A DNA stretch of 8,520 nucleotides from contig JAACDT010000129.1 in assembly GCA_009936885.1 (NCBI GenBank), positions 1 through 8,520 of the forward strand, read 5' to 3'. Positions 6,240 to 8,520 of this stretch are shown piece by piece. Position 1 is the stretch's first letter, and each line of letters begins with the position of its first letter. Source of the stretch: Alphaproteobacteria bacterium (GTDB taxonomy: Bacteria > Pseudomonadota > Alphaproteobacteria > Puniceispirillales > Puniceispirillaceae). Made by a program: the position numbers and the translations under genes. Under the pieces are notes generated by a model, which was not told where the DNA came from, did not search any database, and was given only the letters and a program-made list of their open reading frames with translations.

Positions 6240-7990
6240 GTATTGCTACCTGATAAATCAATATCTGTTGAAACGGACGAGAACGAACGCTCACATTCTT
6301 CAGGGAAAAAACGCATCGCACAGCTTAAGGGGTTAGAGGCGGCTTGCCCAAGACCGCATATGCTCGCATCTCTCATAACTGTTGCAATTTCGGATAATAA
6401 TTCTGGCTGATACTCTGTTGAGTTCATGATTGATACAGCTTTGTCTGTTCCGGCACGGCATGGCGTGCATTGACCACAAGATTCATGTTTGAAAAACTGC
6501 ATAAGATTCTTTGCAACATCCCAGATATTATCATGATCAGAGAGAATGACAATCGCATGGCTTCCAACAAAACAGCCATATTTGGCGAGTTCTCCGCCAA
6601 AATCAAGTCTGATATCTGGTTTGCTAGCTGGCAATATTCCGCCAGAAGCACCACCTGGAAGATAGGCTTTGAATCTATGACCTTCTGCCATACCACCACA
6701 TTTTTCAATTAATTCGCGCGCCGTAGTACCCGCAGGTGCTAACACTAATCCAGGGTTTGCCACTCTTCCAGATACGGAATAGGTTCGATGCCCTGGATGT
6801 TCGGTGGTTCCTTGGCCATTAAACCAATCGGCGCCATTTTTAAGTATCGCAGGAATCCAAAATAAGGTTTCCACATTATTTACCAGGGTAGGGCGCCCAA
6901 AAAGACCTTTTTCTGCAACAAATGGCGGTCTGTGACGCGGTAATCCTCGCTTGCCCTCTATTGATTCTATCATGGCTGATTCTTCGCCGCAAATATAAGC
7001 GCCGGCGCCGCGCCTAAGATAAATAGTTGTATGGTCTGCTAAATTGGTTGCGTCTAGTTTTTGAAGTTCACATCTTAGCAAATGCAGTATTTCAGGGTAT
7101 TCATCTCTTACATATATATAACAATCAGATATTCCAACTAACAGCGCTGCTATCAATATACCTTCAATCATTTGATGCGGATTTGATGACAGATAATACC
7201 TATCTTTGAAGGTTCCTGGCTCTCCTTCATCGGCATTTATTGCCATTAGGCGCGGCCCAGCTTGTTGACGTACAATCCGCCATTTTTTGCCTGTAGGGAA
7301 TCCTGCCCCGCCAAGACCTCTTAATGCAGAGCCCTCAATCTGTAACAGTGCTGCTTCATGGTCTTCCTTGTCATCAGATTGCTTAAGGTGATTTAAGATT
7401 TCATATCCACCAGAATTTATATAGGCATCCATATCCCAAGCTGTTTGCAAAATATCTAACGTGTTTTTTTCTTTTGTTGATTGTGTATGTTTGAGTTTTT
7501 GTAAGGTGTCTGGATTTATTTTTGGAATTAAAAAATGACCGTCTGCCGCTACAGGTGCTTGATCGCAAGCACCTAGGCAAGGCGCAGAAATATAACGAAT
7601 TTCATCAGTATCACTTTGTGATGCCGCATCGAGCATTTTTTCTGAATCGAATAAACTACAGGTTAGAGAGGTGCAAATCCGAATCGTGCGAGATGGCGGC
7701 GGTATTTGTGTTTCTTTTATAAGAATGAAATGATCATAAAAACTTGCAACTTCCCAAACCTCTGACAAAGGGAGTTTCATTATAAATGCTAGCGCGGTGA
7801 GGTGGCCAGAAGAAAGAAAAGAGTATTTGTCCTGAATTAAATGTAAATATTCTATTAACATATCTTTTTGTAAACAATTTGGGAGCAAATCCGTTACATC
7901 ATCAATATCCGTCTTATCTGCAATTCGCCCTTTAGGTTTGAAATTGCCGGACCTTTTTTTTTGGTTTCGGTAATCAGATGAAATCGCCAT
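6236..7990 (-). CDS. fdsB: Formate dehydrogenase diaphorase subunit, FdsG-FdsB (NuoE-NuoF) fusion
   Basis: This 584-aa subunit takes electrons from the catalytic subunit and reduces NAD+. Residues about 25-165 are a NuoE/FdsG thioredoxin-like domain with a [2Fe-2S] site, C106-x4-C111-x26-C138-x3-C142. After a charged linker (about 165-185) comes a NuoF/FdsB domain. It contains LRGLGGAGFPTGKKW (223-237) and INADEGEPGTFKDR (251-264) for FMN and NADH, GAGAYICGEESAMIES, and the N3-like [4Fe-4S] ligands C505-x2-C508-x2-C511 with C545. In Rhodobacter capsulatus and Cupriavidus these are two proteins; the fused form matches the beta subunit of Methylorubrum extorquens FDH1. The ATG at 7990 is the earliest possible, since an in-frame TGA lies two codons upstream; its ribosome binding site is weak. 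It is first in the operon, and the shared 24-base element lies 51 bases upstream. The cofactors and a downstream FdsA exclude complex I itself. Confidence 0.95.
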   Translation of the reverse strand: MAISSDYRNQKKRSGNFKPKGRIADKTDIDDVTDLLPNCLQKDMLIEYLHLIQDKYSFLSSGHLTALAFIMKLPLSEVWEVASFYDHFILIKETQIPPPSRTIRICTSLTCSLFDSEKMLDAASQSDTDEIRYISAPCLGACDQAPVAADGHFLIPKINPDTLQKLKHTQSTKEKNTLDILQTAWDMDAYINSGGYEILNHLKQSDDKEDHEAALLQIEGSALRGLGGAGFPTGKKWRIVRQQAGPRLMAINADEGEPGTFKDRYYLSSNPHQMIEGILIAALLVGISDCYIYVRDEYPEILHLLRCELQKLDATNLADHTTIYLRRGAGAYICGEESAMIESIEGKRGLPRHRPPFVAEKGLFGRPTLVNNVETLFWIPAILKNGADWFNGQGTTEHPGHRTYSVSGRVANPGLVLAPAGTTARELIEKCGGMAEGHRFKAYLPGGASGGILPASKPDIRLDFGGELAKYGCFVGSHAIVILSDHDNIWDVAKNLMQFFKHESCGQCTPCRAGTDKAVSIMNSTEYQPELLSEIATVMRDASICGLGQAASNPLSCAMRFFPEECERSFSSVSTDIDLSGSNT

Positions 7991-8041
7991 ATTTCAGACC
8001 CATGAGGAAGGAAAAATACTATATTGTAATTAAAAAGTATG

Positions 8042-8065
8042 CTTATCGTTATTCTATAATAACTT
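8042..8065 (-). promoter_or_regulatory. Shared 24-base element, formate dehydrogenase copy
   Basis: The minus-strand core GTTATTATAGAATAAC is a perfect 6+6 dyad (GTTATT, ATAG, AATAAC). It matches the hemA-upstream element at 21 of 24 positions. It ends 51 bases before the fdsB ATG. A TTGACG hexamer sits just upstream (8076-8071), but no good -10 lies at 16-18 bases from it, so the exact promoter is not settled. Confidence 0.5.
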
Positions 8066-8105
8066 ATAAACGTCAAAATGTTATTGGAAATAAACTGTTA
8101 ATGCC

Positions 8106-8291
8106 TTATTCTATCTTATCAGCGACAGGGACAAGCAAAATGAGTGAGGCATTAATAAGTTGTTTGCCTGAATTCTCAAAATTAACGGTGACTCTAGAGC
8201 CCTCGACAGACTGCACCTGTCCAATACCCCAATCAGGCATTTCGGGGTGAGTAACAAAATCACCTAAACTATAATCAATAAATAACCTCAT
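8106..8291 (-). CDS. DUF3553 family small protein
   Basis: This 61-residue protein contains DFVTHPEMPDWGIGQVQS (11-28) and VTVNFENSGK (34-43), which I recognise as the DUF3553 pattern: a short, beta-rich, probably KOW/SH3-like domain found as stand-alone proteins in alphaproteobacteria. Its biochemical role is not established. The length is normal for the family. ATG at 8291 is the only upstream start, since an in-frame TGA lies seven codons before it and the next Met is residue 18. There is no clear Shine-Dalgarno. The stop is 115 bases before the fdsB start, on the same strand, with no obvious terminator in between, so read-through into the formate dehydrogenase operon is possible. No direct link to formate metabolism is implied. 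Confidence 0.85.
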   Translation of the reverse strand: MRLFIDYSLGDFVTHPEMPDWGIGQVQSVEGSRVTVNFENSGKQLINASLILLVPVADKIE

Positions 8292-8495
8292 ATTTAAGGT
8301 ATCATATCATGGAGAATAGATAATTTCTACCCATCTGGCCAAATAACACATCTAATTAACCTAATGATAAGCTGTAAAGATAGTGATGAACAAAATTAAC
8401 ACTCCTCAAGATAAGCTTACTTGCTTATATATTTGTTACCTTTTCAAAGGATCGAATCACAAATTCGTGATTTACGATTTGTTAACCTTTCCAAT
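8292..8495. promoter_or_regulatory. Divergent intergenic region with three consecutive dyads and a direct repeat
   Basis: This AT-rich region lies between the DUF3553 start (minus) and a possible plus-strand start at 8496. It holds ATAAGC-N6-GCTTAT (8411-8428), CCTTT-TC-AAAGG (8439-8450) and AATCACAAATTCGTGATT (8455-8472, an 18-bp dyad with one mismatched pair). A direct repeat, ATTTGTTACCTTT (8431-8443) and ATTTGTTAACCTTT (8477-8490), has starts 46 bases apart and flanks the last two dyads. The clustering near the right-hand start suggests operators for that gene. No regulator can be named and no clean -35/-10 pair was found. Confidence 0.35.
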
Positions 8496-8520
8496 ATGAG
8501 AGAAAAAGCATGGGCTGACC
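8496..8520 (+). CDS. Possible start of a plus-strand gene (runs off the right edge)
   Basis: ATG at 8496 opens a frame reading MREKAWAD before the window ends. The only support is the open frame and the dense dyad structure just upstream, which would suit a promoter-operator region. No ribosome binding site is seen. Eight residues are too few to name a family. Confidence 0.22.

Noticed and set aside
6236..7990. The fused subunit as a complex I (NuoE/NuoF) gene
   Set aside because: It is translationally coupled to a gene with a formate dehydrogenase active site (RLCH, RGQNNVQGA), and no other nuo gene is present.
8042..8076. TTGACG plus TAGAAT as a standard sigma-70 promoter of fdsB
   Set aside because: The spacing is 14 bases, too short for a normal promoter; better-spaced hexamers do not resemble a -10 box.

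Overview
The window looks like chromosomal DNA from an AT-rich alphaproteobacterium. The evidence is a 5-aminolevulinate synthase of the alphaproteobacterial HemA type (the C4/Shemin route to heme), a small DUF3553 protein of a kind common in alphaproteobacteria, and a two-subunit NAD-linked formate dehydrogenase whose architecture matches FDH1 of Methylorubrum extorquens. I cannot name the genus. Nothing suggests a plasmid, phage or insertion sequence.

Layout, left to right: the 5' end of a minus-strand MFS-type transporter (1-149); a stretch of about 360 bases holding at most one doubtful 46-codon ORF and a GC-rich hairpin; a small cysteine-rich protein (509-706, minus); tRNA-Gly(UCC) (813-886, minus) with a readable promoter; hemH ferrochelatase (1000-2037, minus); hemA 5-aminolevulinate synthase (2083-3327, minus, TTG start); fdsA-type catalytic subunit of formate dehydrogenase (3465-6239, minus); a fused FdsG-FdsB-type diaphorase subunit (6236-7990, minus); a DUF3553 protein (8106-8291, minus); and a 200-base intergenic region rich in dyad symmetry that leads to a possible plus-strand gene start at the right edge. 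Every confident gene lies on the minus strand, so transcription runs right to left.

Two metabolic units are clear. The formate dehydrogenase pair overlaps by 4 bases (ATGA) and should form a soluble complex. Formate would be oxidised at the Mo/W-bis-MGD site of FdsA, electrons would pass through several Fe-S clusters to FMN in the fused subunit, and NAD+ would be reduced there. The hemA-hemH pair encodes the first and last enzymes of heme synthesis and is probably one transcript.

The most interesting signal is non-coding. A 24-base element, 21 of 24 positions identical, lies upstream of both units: 29 bases before hemA and 51 bases before the formate dehydrogenase operon. It suggests shared control of heme synthesis and an Fe-S-rich formate dehydrogenase. 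The second is the cysteine-rich small protein, whose C-terminal half resembles a CDGSH Fe-S motif shortened by one residue and lacking the DGS.
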